Assembly (NCBI RefSeq): GCF_000373185.1
Contig: NZ_KB890649.1
Coordinates: 62,001 to 126,000 of the forward strand
Direction: 5' to 3'
Source: Segatella paludivivens DSM 17968 = JCM 13650
Lineage (GTDB): Bacteria; Bacteroidota; Bacteroidia; Bacteroidales; Bacteroidaceae
DNA: 64,000 nt
Shown in pieces: positions 37,992 to 47,725 of the stretch. The notes under the pieces are model-generated. The model was not told the DNA's origin. It searched no databases and saw only the letters and a program-made list of their open reading frames with translations. Made by a program: the position numbers and the translations under genes. The stretch's first letter is position 1. Each line of letters starts with the position of its first letter.

Positions 37992-39266
37992 TTAATTTGG
38001 TGCCTGTCTGTAGCAAAAATAAGCCACAGCGGCAAATATTATATTCGGTATCCATGCTGCTATCATTGGTGGTAGGTTAGCATTTATGGCAAATGTTGAT
38101 GATACCGTCTGCAACATTATATATATAAAGCTGAGTGCCATACCTATTCCAAGATACATACCCATACCGCCTTTACGTTTCTTTGCTGATAGTGAAAGAC
38201 CTATTATCGTCAGTATGAATGATGCAAAACTTGCAGCTATTCGTTTGTGATATTCCACCTGATATTGTACTACATTGCTGGAACCACGATCTATTTGTTT
38301 TGCAATGTAATCTTGCAGTTCAGGATTGGTGAATGTTTCTTGTTGTCCCCTTGAGTACACCAAGTCATTAGGTTCCATTTGTATTAAAGTATCTTTTTTT
38401 ACTCCTGTCTGTATTTGTTCTCGGTATCCATTAAATCTGCGTATCTTAAAATTAGTAGCCGACCAGTGATATTTAGAGTCGCTCACAGTGTCGTATTGGA
38501 TTTCCATTGCTGTCATGTGGCTGACAAGTTTCTTATTGTTGAACTTGTCTAAAGAAAATCCGTAGCCTTTTTTAGCATTGTTGTCATAGTGCTGAATGTA
38601 TGCAATAGTTCCTCTTTCTACTTGGAGCATAACATTGTCAGCTGCAGTATTTTTCTTTTTGTTTTTATACATTGACTCAAAATTCTGCCTTATAACATTA
38701 CTATGTGGAATAACATATGCACTTAAATAAAAAGACAAGGAAGATATCAATATACATGAAATCATATACGGACGCATTAGACGTCTGAAAGATATACCTG
38801 TAGCAAGCATGGAAATAATCTCACTGTTTCCTGCTAGTTTCGACGTAAAGAAAATTACCGCAATAAATACAAATAGTGGGCTGAACAGATTGGCGAAGTA
38901 TGGTATGAAATTCATATAGTAATCAAATACTATCGCTTTTAAAGGCGCATGATATTGACTGAATTTCGCCAAGTTCTCATTTATATCAAATACAATTGAT
39001 ATACTTATAATCAAGGCTATAGAATAGATGTATGTACCAATAAATTTCTTGATAATATACCAATCTATTCTCTTGATATAGCGTAATGGATTCAGATACT
39101 TCATCCAACGCATCTTATGACATGTCCATCTTAAGATTCTACGTAACCACGCTGTATGGCTATGGAGCCATTCTATCAGTCTGTGCAGCCATAGTGGGTG
39201 TTTGCTGATCCAGCGCAGAAAGCTATATAGTTTATGATGTTTTTTAAGTCTTCTGAATTCCGTCAT
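37992..39266 (-). CDS. LptF/LptG-family (YjgP/YjgQ) lipopolysaccharide export permease
   Basis: 424 residues. An unusual basic/aromatic N-terminal extension of about 50 residues (LHRLIEWLHSHTAWLRR) comes before the family start (RIDWYIIKKFIGTYIYSIAL). Six membrane helices flank a periplasmic jelly-roll-like domain (about 190-310). The permease with LptB moves lipopolysaccharide from the inner membrane. The start is kept because it lies 6 bp after the tgt stop codon; a start at residue 52 or 55 would give a standard-length protein. Third gene of the lon operon. Confidence 0.88.
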   Translation of the reverse strand: MTEFRRLKKHHKLYSFLRWISKHPLWLHRLIEWLHSHTAWLRRILRWTCHKMRWMKYLNPLRYIKRIDWYIIKKFIGTYIYSIALIISISIVFDINENLAKFSQYHAPLKAIVFDYYMNFIPYFANLFSPLFVFIAVIFFTSKLAGNSEIISMLATGISFRRLMRPYMISCILISSLSFYLSAYVIPHSNVIRQNFESMYKNKKKNTAADNVMLQVERGTIAYIQHYDNNAKKGYGFSLDKFNNKKLVSHMTAMEIQYDTVSDSKYHWSATNFKIRRFNGYREQIQTGVKKDTLIQMEPNDLVYSRGQQETFTNPELQDYIAKQIDRGSSNVVQYQVEYHKRIAASFASFILTIIGLSLSAKKRKGGMGMYLGIGMALSFIYIMLQTVSSTFAINANLPPMIAAWIPNIIFAAVAYFCYRQAPN

Positions 39267-39272
39267 GATTAT

Positions 39273-40400
39273 TTATAAACGTTGACCTAATTGATCTATT
39301 ATAGAGTTTTTCCATGCAACAAAGTCACCTTTCTCAATGTGATTTCTTGCATCTGTAACTAGTCGTAGGTAGAAAGCCAGATTGTGTATACTTCCTATTT
39401 GCATTGCAAGAAGTTCTTTTGCCTTGAACAAATGATGGAGATATGCCTTTGTATAGACTTTGTCAACTTCACATCCGTCTTCGTCAATAGGAGTGAAATC
39501 ATTTTCCCATTTTTTGTTACGCATGTTCATTGTTCCATTGTAAGTAAACAATAATGCATTGCGACCGTTGCGTGTAGGCATAACGCAGTCAAACATGTCA
39601 ACACCGCGTTCTATTCCTTCTAAAATGTTTTGAGGTGTACCAACTCCCATTAGATAACGAGGCTTGTCTTTTGGCAAGATTTCGTTAACCACTTCTATCA
39701 TCTCATACATAACATCAGTTGGCTCTCCTACTGCAAGACCACCAATAGCATTACCATCAGCACCTTTGTCGGCAATGAATTTGGCTGCATCGCGTCGTAA
39801 GTCCTTATATGTGCATCCCTGAACAATAGGGAAGAGACTTTGATTGTATCCGTAAAGTGGTTCAGTCTCATTAAATCTTTTAAAGCATCTATCCAGCCAT
39901 CTTTGAGTCATGGCAAGACTTTTCTTGGCATACGCATAATCGCTTTTGCCCGGAGGACATTCGTCTAGTGCCATCATGATGTCTGCACCGATGACACGTT
40001 CTGTATCCATAACGTTCTCTGGAGTGAAAATATGTTTGCTTCCGTCAATGTGTGACTGGAAAGTGCATCCTTCTTCTGTTAGTTTACGAATGCCAGTCAG
40101 TGAAAATACTTGAAAGCCTCCACTGTCTGTAAGAATAGGGCGTTCCCATCCGTTAAAGCCGTGCAATCCACCTGCAGCACGGAGTGTTTCCAATCCAGGA
40201 CGAAGATACAGATGATATGTGTTTCCTAGAATGATCTGGGCATTTACCTGATCACGCAATTCACTGAAGTGTACACCCTTTACGGTACCGGCTGTGCCCA
40301 CTGGCATAAAGATAGGTGTCTTTATCTGTCCGTGATCGGTTGTGATGACTCCTGTGCGTGCGTCGCTAGCGTTATCTGTGTGTTGAACTTCAAATGTCAT
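39273..40400 (-). CDS. tgt: tRNA-guanine transglycosylase, zinc site altered
   Basis: 375 residues from the ATG at 40400, which overlaps the lon stop by 4 bp (ATGA). Exchanges guanine-34 for a queuosine precursor in tRNAs. Catalytic residues present: D92 in TDSGGFQ and nucleophile D271 in DCVMPTRNGRN. Odd point: the zinc-binding CxCxxC segment before YSRAYLHH is replaced by EDGCEVDKVYTKAYLHH (residues 307-323), leaving one cysteine (C310). The family histidine is kept. Activity without zinc or with another fold stabiliser must be tested. Between lon and lptF in the operon. Confidence 0.93.
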   Translation of the reverse strand: MTFEVQHTDNASDARTGVITTDHGQIKTPIFMPVGTAGTVKGVHFSELRDQVNAQIILGNTYHLYLRPGLETLRAAGGLHGFNGWERPILTDSGGFQVFSLTGIRKLTEEGCTFQSHIDGSKHIFTPENVMDTERVIGADIMMALDECPPGKSDYAYAKKSLAMTQRWLDRCFKRFNETEPLYGYNQSLFPIVQGCTYKDLRRDAAKFIADKGADGNAIGGLAVGEPTDVMYEMIEVVNEILPKDKPRYLMGVGTPQNILEGIERGVDMFDCVMPTRNGRNALLFTYNGTMNMRNKKWENDFTPIDEDGCEVDKVYTKAYLHHLFKAKELLAMQIGSIHNLAFYLRLVTDARNHIEKGDFVAWKNSIIDQLGQRL

Positions 40401-42850
40401 TTGTCTTTTTCTTCTGGAATAGTAAATTCTACAGCGTTGTCTACTTTTTCTTCTGTTAGGGCGAAGTCCCATACCTGTTGAACATTCTCAACGTAATGGA
40501 ACTCAACACCAATACGATATTTCTCAGGTATTTCCTCAATATCCTTTTGGTTTTCCTTGCACATCACGATGTCTGTTATTCCTGCACGCTTTGCAGCAAG
40601 TATCTTTTCTTTTATACCACCTACAGGGAGAACTTTACCTCTAAGAGTAATTTCACCAGTCATAGCTGTATTTTTGCGCACTTTGCGTTGGGTAATAGCA
40701 GATGCTATTGATGTAGCGATTGTTATACCTGCAGAAGGACCATCTTTTGGTGTTGCACCTTCTGGTACATGAATATGTATATTCCAGTTGTCAAAGATGC
40801 GGTAGTCAACGTTTAAATTGTCAATGTGAGCCTTTACGTATTGTAAAGCAATCATCGCCGATTCCTTCATCACGTCACCAAGATTGCCTGTTAAAGTGAG
40901 TTTACCGCCCTTACCCTGATTGAGTGATGTTTCAATAAACAATATTTCACCACCAACACTTGTCCAAGCCAAGCCTGTTACTACTCCAGCATAGTCATTA
41001 CCCTGGTATATATCTCTGTAGAAAGGCGCTTTACCCAATAGAGATTCTATTTCGTTTGGAGTAATGTTGTTTTCTACGATATATCCCTTAACAGCTTTTT
41101 CGTATGCTATTTTGCGTAAAGCCTTGTTTATTTGCTTTTCTAGTTGTCTTACACCGCTTTCACGTGTGTATTGTTCTATAATTCTTTCAAGTGCGACCTT
41201 GTTGAATTTTATTTTAGGTCTTATAGAGTCTAGACCTGTATTCTCAAGTTCTTTAGGAAGAAGATGGCGTTTTGCTATTTCAATCTTTTCTTCTGTAATA
41301 TATCCGCTAACCTCAATTATTTCCATACGGTCGAGTAGAGGGCGTGGAATTGTATTTAGATCATTTGCAGTAGCAATGAACAACACTTTTGATAAGTCAT
41401 AATCCACGTCAAGATAATTATCGTGGAATGCGTTGTTCTGTTCTGGATCCAAAACTTCAAGAAGTGCAGATGAAGGATCACCATTTACGGTGTTTTGAGT
41501 AACCTTATCAATCTCATCAAGTATGAATACAGGGTTACTTGAACCTGCTTTTTGTATGCTCTTTATGATTCTTCCAGGCATGGCACCAATATATGTGCGG
41601 CGATGTCCGCGAATCTCAGACTCATCGTGTACACCACCTAGTGATACGCGTACATACTTACGGTGTAGAGATTCTGCAATACTTTTTCCGAGAGAAGTTT
41701 TACCGACTCCAGGAGGACCATAAAGACAGATTATCGGTGATTTAAGGTCTCCGCGTAACTGTAGTACGGAAATGTATTCAAGGATTCTTTCCTTTACTTT
41801 TTCCATGCCGTAGTGGTCGTGGTCCAAAACCTTTTGGGCACGATTGATATTCAAGTCGTCTTTAGTGTATATACCCCAAGGTAAATTCACCATGTTTTGT
41901 AGGTAATTAACCAGAACGGTGTATTCAGGACTTTGGGGATTACACGTCTCTAACTTTTCAAGATCCTTGTAAAATGTCTTCGAAACATCTATGTTCCATT
42001 TCTTATTCTTGGCCTTCTCTGCTAGCTCGTGTGCCTCAGGAGATTCGCCATGTCCAAGTTCTTCCTTGATGTTCTTTATCTGTTGTTGCAGAAAATATTC
42101 TTTCTGTTGATCATCAAGGTCGGTGCGAGTCTTCTGGAAGATATCTTGCTTCAGCTTCATTAGCTGAATATCACGGTCAAGTATCTTTAGTAGTGATAAA
42201 GCGCGCTCCTGTATATTTATTGCTTTTAAAAGTTTTATTTTCTCTTCAACATCTAAAGGCAAGTTTGAACAAACATAGTTTATCGTTAACACATCATTGT
42301 GTATGTTGTCAAGTGCAAACTGAGCCTCATCAGGCATTTCATCACTGAGAGTGATGTATTTTTTTGCCGTGTTAAGTACGGTTTCGTATATAGCCTTGAA
42401 ATCTTTGTCTTTTGCAGGTGTAATATCTTCAGCTAAAGGTGAAACCTTGCCTACATAGTATGGTTTTGTCTTTACTAAATCCTCTAGTTGGCATCTTCCT
42501 AATCCTTGAATGATGGCAGTGACGTTTTTCTCAACTCCTGGCATCTCAACAACTTTAACAATCTTAGCATAAACTCCACTATTATATAAATCCTTGAAAG
42601 TTGGATTTTCAACATTTTCATCTTCCTGACTGAATATTCCGAATATTGTTTCAGGGTTCTTTTGTAGTTTTTTTATGAGCTTTACGCTAGGTTCTCTACC
42701 TACTAAAACAGGCATAAGTATACCTGGGAACAATACTAGGTTACGTGTAGCAAGAATAGGAATGTCGCCGGCGATGTTTATATCAAGCAGATTGTTGATA
42801 TCGCCTTCATAGTCGGCAATCATTTGTATCGATGTATATTTGTTATTCAT
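40397..42850 (-). CDS. lon: ATP-dependent Lon protease
   Basis: 817 residues from the ATG at 42850; an upstream TTG in frame is actually part of the promoter box. N-terminal LON substrate domain ([19 protein letters not shown]), Walker [14 protein letters not shown], Walker [10 protein letters not shown], and the C-terminal serine-lysine protease domain with catalytic S in [11 protein letters not shown] and K in [14 protein letters not shown]. Degrades misfolded and regulatory proteins in the cytoplasm. First gene of lon-tgt-lptF-helicase. Confidence 0.97.
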   Translation of the reverse strand: MNNKYTSIQMIADYEGDINNLLDINIAGDIPILATRNLVLFPGILMPVLVGREPSVKLIKKLQKNPETIFGIFSQEDENVENPTFKDLYNSGVYAKIVKVVEMPGVEKNVTAIIQGLGRCQLEDLVKTKPYYVGKVSPLAEDITPAKDKDFKAIYETVLNTAKKYITLSDEMPDEAQFALDNIHNDVLTINYVCSNLPLDVEEKIKLLKAINIQERALSLLKILDRDIQLMKLKQDIFQKTRTDLDDQQKEYFLQQQIKNIKEELGHGESPEAHELAEKAKNKKWNIDVSKTFYKDLEKLETCNPQSPEYTVLVNYLQNMVNLPWGIYTKDDLNINRAQKVLDHDHYGMEKVKERILEYISVLQLRGDLKSPIICLYGPPGVGKTSLGKSIAESLHRKYVRVSLGGVHDESEIRGHRRTYIGAMPGRIIKSIQKAGSSNPVFILDEIDKVTQNTVNGDPSSALLEVLDPEQNNAFHDNYLDVDYDLSKVLFIATANDLNTIPRPLLDRMEIIEVSGYITEEKIEIAKRHLLPKELENTGLDSIRPKIKFNKVALERIIEQYTRESGVRQLEKQINKALRKIAYEKAVKGYIVENNITPNEIESLLGKAPFYRDIYQGNDYAGVVTGLAWTSVGGEILFIETSLNQGKGGKLTLTGNLGDVMKESAMIALQYVKAHIDNLNVDYRIFDNWNIHIHVPEGATPKDGPSAGITIATSIASAITQRKVRKNTAMTGEITLRGKVLPVGGIKEKILAAKRAGITDIVMCKENQKDIEEIPEKYRIGVEFHYVENVQQVWDFALTEEKVDNAVEFTIPEEKDK

Positions 42851-42877
42851 TTTTATAATTGATAACTTTTTGGTCTG

Positions 42878-42885
42878 CAAAGATA
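42878..42885 (-). promoter_or_regulatory. -7 element of the lon operon
   Basis: Minus-strand TATCTTTG (42885-42878), followed by CAG; start predicted near 42871, about 20 nt before the ATG. A TTG at 42910-42908 is 22 bp upstream. Confidence 0.5.
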
Positions 42886-43000
42886 CATATTTTAATTAGA
42901 AATTCTGCAAAAGCGAGAGACAAAATCAACTTAATAATATGTAAATCAGTAAAATGTATAAAATAAATCTATTCGATATACGTTATTCTGATGATTGAAT

Positions 43001-43696
43001 ATGAGTAGTAATATCTTTAAATTCAGACAATTTGATGTCTGCCAGGATTTTGACGGCATGAAGGTAGGCTCCGATGGGGTCATGCTTGGAGCTTGGGCTA
43101 AAGGAGGCAATCGCATTCTTGATGTAGGTACTGGTACTGGATTGATTGCGTTGATGATGGCACAGCGGTATCCCAAAGCAGAGTTGTTGGCAATAGATAT
43201 TTCAGAGGATGCATTTTTGCAGGCTAGTAGAAATGTAGCGAACAGTAAATTTGCAGATAGAATAGAAGTTAGTTATACTTCTTTACAAAATTTATCGGTT
43301 AATGATCGTTTTGATGCTATCGTTACAAACCCTCCATTCTTTATAGACTCATTGAAGAATCCTAATAAAACTAGAAATATTGCGCGTCATACAGACATGC
43401 TGTCTTATTCAGACTTGTTCCATTCAGCAAAGAACTTATTAGCTGATGATGGTTGTCTTTCTGCTATCATTCCGTCTGATTATAAGGATAGATTTATTTA
43501 TGAAGCTTGTTTGTATGGATTCTTTATATCTCGCATTTATGGGATAAAAACAGTAGAGCGTAAAACGGTTAAGCGTTATTTGCTGGAGTTTAAACTTAAA
43601 CGCTCTGATGTCATTGAAACAAAAACGTTCACAATGATGACTCATAATGAACGTTCTGAATGGTATGAAAAATTAGTTTCTGAATTTTATTTATAA
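43001..43696 (+). CDS. tRNA1(Val) adenine-37 N6-methyltransferase-like protein
   Basis: 231 residues from the ATG at 43001. Class I SAM methyltransferase: binding motif LDVGTGTGLIALMMAQR near residues 41-57, acidic LLAIDISEDA, and the catalytic NPPF in IVTNPPFFIDS near residue 105, typical of adenine-N6 methyltransferases. The N-terminus FRQFDVCQD...KVGSDGVMLGAWA is characteristic of TrmN6/YfiC. Convergent with the lipid kinase gene, overlapping it by 6 bp at the 3' ends. Confidence 0.9.
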   Translation: MSSNIFKFRQFDVCQDFDGMKVGSDGVMLGAWAKGGNRILDVGTGTGLIALMMAQRYPKAELLAIDISEDAFLQASRNVANSKFADRIEVSYTSLQNLSVNDRFDAIVTNPPFFIDSLKNPNKTRNIARHTDMLSYSDLFHSAKNLLADDGCLSAIIPSDYKDRFIYEACLYGFFISRIYGIKTVERKTVKRYLLEFKLKRSDVIETKTFTMMTHNERSEWYEKLVSEFYL

Positions 43697-44722
43697 ATTC
43701 AGTCTACGTTGGATGACTTTGTTTATAGCCAAAATATGTCTTTTCTGTCTGCTTATGTCTTTTCTAAAAAGGTCTATTTCGTTAAACAGTTCCGATGCAG
43801 CGTTTTGTACAGCGTTTGGTTTGCGTAACTTTTTGTTGGCATTTGGGTTTACTATAACTTTTATGCCTTTTTCTTTCAGTGTGATTTCTATATCTTTTCC
43901 TGTCATCACAGGATCTCCGTCATAGTGAATATAGCCAGGTTCTTTGCGATGTATGCTTAGATGTTTGCACTTGAATGTTTTTATCTTTGAATTTTTATCC
44001 AAAGTTTTGTTAAACATATCTATGCTAATCTGCGGTGCCTCAATCACATCGAATGGTTCCATAACTATAATATCCATCAAGCCGTCGCTCATTGATGCTT
44101 GGGGTGCAATATATGCATTGTTGCCATATTGTGATGCATTGGCGCATGAAATGAGAAATGCTTTTAGGCGTGTAGTGCCTTTCTCATCTTGTATTTCATA
44201 AGTTTCAGGCTTGTATTTAAGTCCCTCTTTTAAAACGTTTTCCACATAAGTTATAGGACCGCGTTTACCAGCTTCTGCAAATTTATGACTTACAAAAGCA
44301 TCAAATCCCATTCCGCATGTGCAGAAAAAAGGAATATCGTTAATTATGCCATAATCTAGTTGATGTATTTCGCACAAATTAATTATCTGTATAGCTTTAG
44401 CTAGATTCATTGGCAGCATCAGGTGTCTTGCCAGTCCGTTACCGGAACCACATGGAATTATACCCAGTGCTGTGTTTGAATTTACGATGGCTCTAGCCAC
44501 TTCATTCACTGTTCCATCACCACCTACAGCTACGACGATGTCTATGTTCTCGTCTTTAGCTTTAGATGCAATTTCTGAGGCATTTCCTGCATATTCTGTA
44601 AGTGAAATCTCATAATCAAATATATCGTGGTTGATATATTTATCAATTAGGCTCGGTATTCCGGATTTATTAACCGTACCTGAGATGGGATTCATTATAA
44701 AAATTATCTTCTTTTTTTCCAT
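43691..44722 (-). CDS. Diacylglycerol kinase-family lipid kinase
   Basis: 343 residues. DAGK catalytic domain with the nucleotide loop VAVGGDGTVNEVARAIVNS near residue 65-83 and PCGSGNGLARHL near residue 92, then the C-terminal beta domain (IHYDGDPVMTG). The YegS/DgkB/BmrU class phosphorylates lipids such as diacylglycerol, and the same fold includes sphingosine and ceramide kinases. It is divergent, by 169 bp, from the serine palmitoyltransferase gene, which makes a sphingolipid-type substrate plausible (inference). A minus-strand -7 box TAATTTTG lies at 44747-44740. Confidence 0.88.
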   Translation of the reverse strand: MEKKKIIFIMNPISGTVNKSGIPSLIDKYINHDIFDYEISLTEYAGNASEIASKAKDENIDIVVAVGGDGTVNEVARAIVNSNTALGIIPCGSGNGLARHLMLPMNLAKAIQIINLCEIHQLDYGIINDIPFFCTCGMGFDAFVSHKFAEAGKRGPITYVENVLKEGLKYKPETYEIQDEKGTTRLKAFLISCANASQYGNNAYIAPQASMSDGLMDIIVMEPFDVIEAPQISIDMFNKTLDKNSKIKTFKCKHLSIHRKEPGYIHYDGDPVMTGKDIEITLKEKGIKVIVNPNANKKLRKPNAVQNAASELFNEIDLFRKDISRQKRHILAINKVIQRRLNL

Positions 44723-44840
44723 GAGTTTATTATGTGCTGCAAAATTAATAAAATTGTATTATAAATGTGTTTTACCTTTGAATATTTTTGCTATTTGGTA
44801 TATTTCTTATGAAAAATAGAGAATTATTGGTTCTTTTTTG

Positions 44841-44848
44841 TATCTTTG
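44841..44848 (+). promoter_or_regulatory. -7 element of the spt gene
   Basis: TATCTTTG 43 bp before the ATG; another TACCTTTG lies at 44773-44780. Confidence 0.45.
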
Positions 44849-44891
44849 CAGCCTAAAATGAATATAAAGTAGTTTACTACACCTAATTAAA

Positions 44892-46079
44892 ATGGGACAG
44901 TTACAAGAAAGATACAAAAAATATCGTGAGCCTCAAAAATTTATGGAGGCAGGTGTGTATCCTTATTTTCGCGCTATAACAAGCAAGCAGGGTACCGAAG
45001 TCGAAATGGCTGGTCAAAATGTTCTTATGTTTGGTTCTAATGCCTATACAGGATTGACTGGTGACCAGAGAGTTATTGACGCAGCTAAGGCTGCTCTTGA
45101 TAAATACGGTTCAGGATGTGCCGGAAGTCGTTTCCTTAATGGAACACTCGATCTACATGTTCAGTTAGAAAAAGAACTCGCAGAATTTGTTCACAAAGAT
45201 GATACACTTTGTTTTTCAACAGGTTTTTCTGTTAATCAAGGTGTCTTGGCACAAGTTGTCGGAAAGGGTGACTATATAATCTGTGATGATCGCGACCATG
45301 CAAGTATTGTTGATGGACGTCGTTTGTCATTTGCTCGTCAACTTCATTATAAGCACAATGATATGGAAGACCTTGAGAGAGTACTGAAAGGATTACCTCA
45401 AGACTCTATCAAACTTATTGTTGTAGACGGTGTGTTCTCTATGGAGGGTGACCTTGCTAAATTGCCAGAAATTGTAGAATTAAAGCATAAGTATAATTGC
45501 TCTGTCATGGTTGATGAGGCACATGGTCTAGGTGTATTTGGTAAGAATGGACGTGGAGTTTGTGACTATTTTGGCCTTACTGATGATATTGATCTTATCA
45601 TGGGTACATTCTCAAAGAGCTTAGCTTCAATAGGTGGTTTTATCGCTTCTGATAAGGATACAATAAACTATCTTCGTCATACATGTCGTACATATATCTT
45701 CAGTGCATCAAATACTCCAGCTGCAACTGCTGCTGCTATGGAAGCACTTCACATCTTGCAGGAAGAGCCTGAGCGCATTGAGCATCTTTGGGATGTTACC
45801 AAGTATGCGTTAAAGCGTTTCCGTGAAGAGGGATTTGAAATTGGTGAGACTGAGAGTCCTATCATTCCACTTTATGTACGTGATATTGAAAAAACATTCA
45901 TTGTAACTAAGTTGGCTTTTGATGCAGGTGTCTTTATAAATCCTGTTATTCCACCAGCTTGTGCTCCTCAGGACACACTTGTTCGTTTCGCTCTTATGGC
46001 AAATCATACAAAGGAACAGGTTGAGCGTGGTGTTGTTGCTCTTAAGAAAGTATTCGTAGAGCTGGGCATTATTAAGTAA
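44892..46079 (+). CDS. spt: Serine palmitoyltransferase (alpha-oxoamine synthase family)
   Basis: 395 residues. PLP enzyme of the family that joins an amino acid to an acyl-CoA. Blocks: NAYTGLTGDQRV, GSGCAGSRFLNGTLDLHVQLE, CFSTGFSVNQG, the aspartate in MVDEAHGLGVFG and the PLP lysine in GTFSKSLASIGG. Bacteroidales proteins of this type, often labelled 2-amino-3-ketobutyrate CoA ligase, include the serine palmitoyltransferase that starts sphingolipid synthesis. The missing tdh gene and the adjacent lipid kinase favour the sphingolipid role. Cytoplasmic; followed by a terminator. Confidence 0.88.
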   Translation: MGQLQERYKKYREPQKFMEAGVYPYFRAITSKQGTEVEMAGQNVLMFGSNAYTGLTGDQRVIDAAKAALDKYGSGCAGSRFLNGTLDLHVQLEKELAEFVHKDDTLCFSTGFSVNQGVLAQVVGKGDYIICDDRDHASIVDGRRLSFARQLHYKHNDMEDLERVLKGLPQDSIKLIVVDGVFSMEGDLAKLPEIVELKHKYNCSVMVDEAHGLGVFGKNGRGVCDYFGLTDDIDLIMGTFSKSLASIGGFIASDKDTINYLRHTCRTYIFSASNTPAATAAAMEALHILQEEPERIEHLWDVTKYALKRFREEGFEIGETESPIIPLYVRDIEKTFIVTKLAFDAGVFINPVIPPACAPQDTLVRFALMANHTKEQVERGVVALKKVFVELGIIK

Positions 46080-46103
46080 ATTTGTATATTAAAATATACT
46101 AAG

Positions 46104-46131
46104 AGGCTACAGTTTTTCTGTAGCCTTTTTT
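46104..46131 (+). terminator. Rho-independent terminator after spt
   Basis: Perfect 9-bp stem AGGCTACAG/CTGTAGCCT with a TTTTT loop and a run of six T. Confidence 0.9.
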
Positions 46132-46434
46132 GTTAGTTTCTTTTTCTCGTTTTATCAATTGATATCGTTCTTATTGAATTTATATTAATTAAATATTTCT
46201 TTGGTGTAAGTGAATAGTTTGTACTGTCGTTGATACATTGCAATCAAACTACTTTTTTACACGATAAACGGTTTATATTATAAAGATAGGTATTTGATTA
46301 ATTCTTAGTATTATTCGTATGATGATTGATGTTCTTAGCATATACATCTTTATCTGCTTACTGCAAATCATATAGTTTTACTTATTATATTGTGGCGGAT
46401 TTTATATAAAAGTTATAAAAAAAACATTGAATTA
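46132..46434. other. Spacer between spt and the tRNA-Pro genes
   Basis: About 300 bp of AT-rich sequence; I see no gene, repeat or clear signal in it. Confidence 0.5.
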
Positions 46435-46466
46435 TTTGGTGCTTTCGGATAAAAGTGATACCTTTG
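46435..46466 (+). promoter_or_regulatory. Promoter of the tRNA-Pro pair
   Basis: TTTG at 46435-46438, exactly 20 bp, TACCTTTG at 46459-46466; full consensus. Confidence 0.75.
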
Positions 46467-46495
46467 CATTCGCAATTGAGAAATAAGATGCAAAG

Positions 46496-46569
46496 CGGGG
46501 TGTAGCGCAGCCCGGTAGCGCTCCTGGTTTGGGACCAGGCGGCCGCAGGTTCGAATCCTGTCGCCCCGA
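46496..46569 (+). tRNA. tRNA-Pro (anticodon TGG), copy 1
   Basis: 74 nt. Acceptor stem CGGGGTG/CGCCCCG, anticodon arm CCTGG-TTTGGGA-CCAGG with TGG, T-arm CGCAGG...TTCGAAT, discriminator A. CCA not encoded. Identical to copy 2, 21 bp downstream. Confidence 0.97.
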
Positions 46570-46590
46570 CTTTTAATCTTGTTCTTGCAG

Positions 46591-46664
46591 CGGGGTGTAG
46601 CGCAGCCCGGTAGCGCTCCTGGTTTGGGACCAGGCGGCCGCAGGTTCGAATCCTGTCGCCCCGA
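46591..46664 (+). tRNA. tRNA-Pro (anticodon TGG), copy 2
   Basis: Identical 74-nt copy, on the same transcript; a recent tandem duplication of the tRNA without its spacer is likely. Confidence 0.97.
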
Positions 46665-46670
46665 CAAAAT

Positions 46671-46709
46671 AAAAAAGAGACAATCTATAATAGATTGTCT
46701 CTTTTTTTT
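46671..46709 (+). terminator. Terminator of the tRNA-Pro pair
   Basis: 17-bp stem AAAAAAGAGACAATCTA/TAGATTGTCTCTTTTTT with a 3-base loop and eight T. Confidence 0.92.
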
Positions 46710-47236
46710 GTTCGCCCAACACAAACGCATTCTAACGGCTCTATTCATATGTTTGGGGATTTAACAATTCTACGCATAAAGTTTAGCAACCCAAAGGAGG
46801 ATGAATCTGGCATAGCCTCTAGATGTAGCCTTGAATCCATTGATCTTTAGCTAAATTAATAAAGTTTTATACTACAAATAGATAAATTCTATTTCACTAA
46901 AGTTATGTTTGCCCACAAATTCTATCTTATCATTAATTTATTGCCTTAGAAGAAATGTTCGTTGACACTATAATATAGACTTAACTTATCAAGTGGCACT
47001 TTTGCTATATATGTGCAAATTAGAAATTCTATATAACTTTATCAAAATTCATCATATGATCCTCTCCAATATAGTTATTCCATCAGTCAAATTATGAAAC
47101 CAATAGAGTCATGAGTATCAAATATATTTTTTTATTTTTGATTTTTTGATGCTGTTTCCTACATGTTTTTGCGAAACGTATTGTTATACAATATGTTAGC
47201 TTATGTAGGTTAGTCAGTTGTTATACATTTTAGGGG

Positions 47237-47299
47237 GTGATAAGGGCCTTATCACTCGGTTATCCTACATGCTTTGCAGAGTGATAAGGGCCTTATTAC
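47237..47299. repeat. Two copies of a GTGATAAGG palindrome
   Basis: GTGATAAGG-G-CCTTATCAC at 47237-47255 is a perfect 9-bp inverted repeat with a 1-bp centre. A second copy at 47281-47299 has one mismatch (TTAC for TCAC). Starts are 44 bp apart. Confidence 0.85.
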
Positions 47300-47677
47300 T
47301 CAAAGGCGCAACGAAAAAGGTGATTTTATTTTTGCTGCGCTTCATACATTTTGCCTAAAAAGGATTTGATTATAAATATTTGTGGTTATAGTTACTGAAA
47401 CACTATGCATTTTTTTAAGCTGTTACTGATTAACATTATAGTTTCTGAAATCCTGTACTATAAAGGTTGATATACAAAAGTGTTTTTATAAATTAGTTTG
47501 GTTTCCAAATTCTATTTACCAAGAGAAATAATATTCCGATATTTATAATTTCCAAGAAAGGCATCATGGTGATTTGCTTTACAGTCGGATACACAGCCTA
47601 ATGTTACAACAAAAAAGCGATTTTCGTATAGATATTTAAGCAAAATTTATCATTTTATGTACAAATACGTGCTTATA

Positions 47678-47725
47678 ATGTAGGAATCATGTAGGAAAGA
47701 TGTAGGATAAGGTATAAACCTACAT
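47678..47725. repeat. ATGTAGGA iterons at 11-bp spacing with an inverted copy
   Basis: ATGTAGGA at 47678, 47689 and 47700, each 11 bp apart (one helical turn), followed by the inverted CCTACAT at 47719-47725. Further copies: inverted at 47158 and 47263, direct at 47203 and near 47772. Confidence 0.8.

Noticed and set aside
42851..42880. Upstream TTG start of lon
   Set aside because: The TTG is the end of the TATCTTTG promoter box; the ATG at 42850 gives the usual protein.
46579..46764. Frames across the tRNA-Pro genes on both strands
   Set aside because: They are shadows of the identical tRNA genes; tRNA structure explains the sequence.
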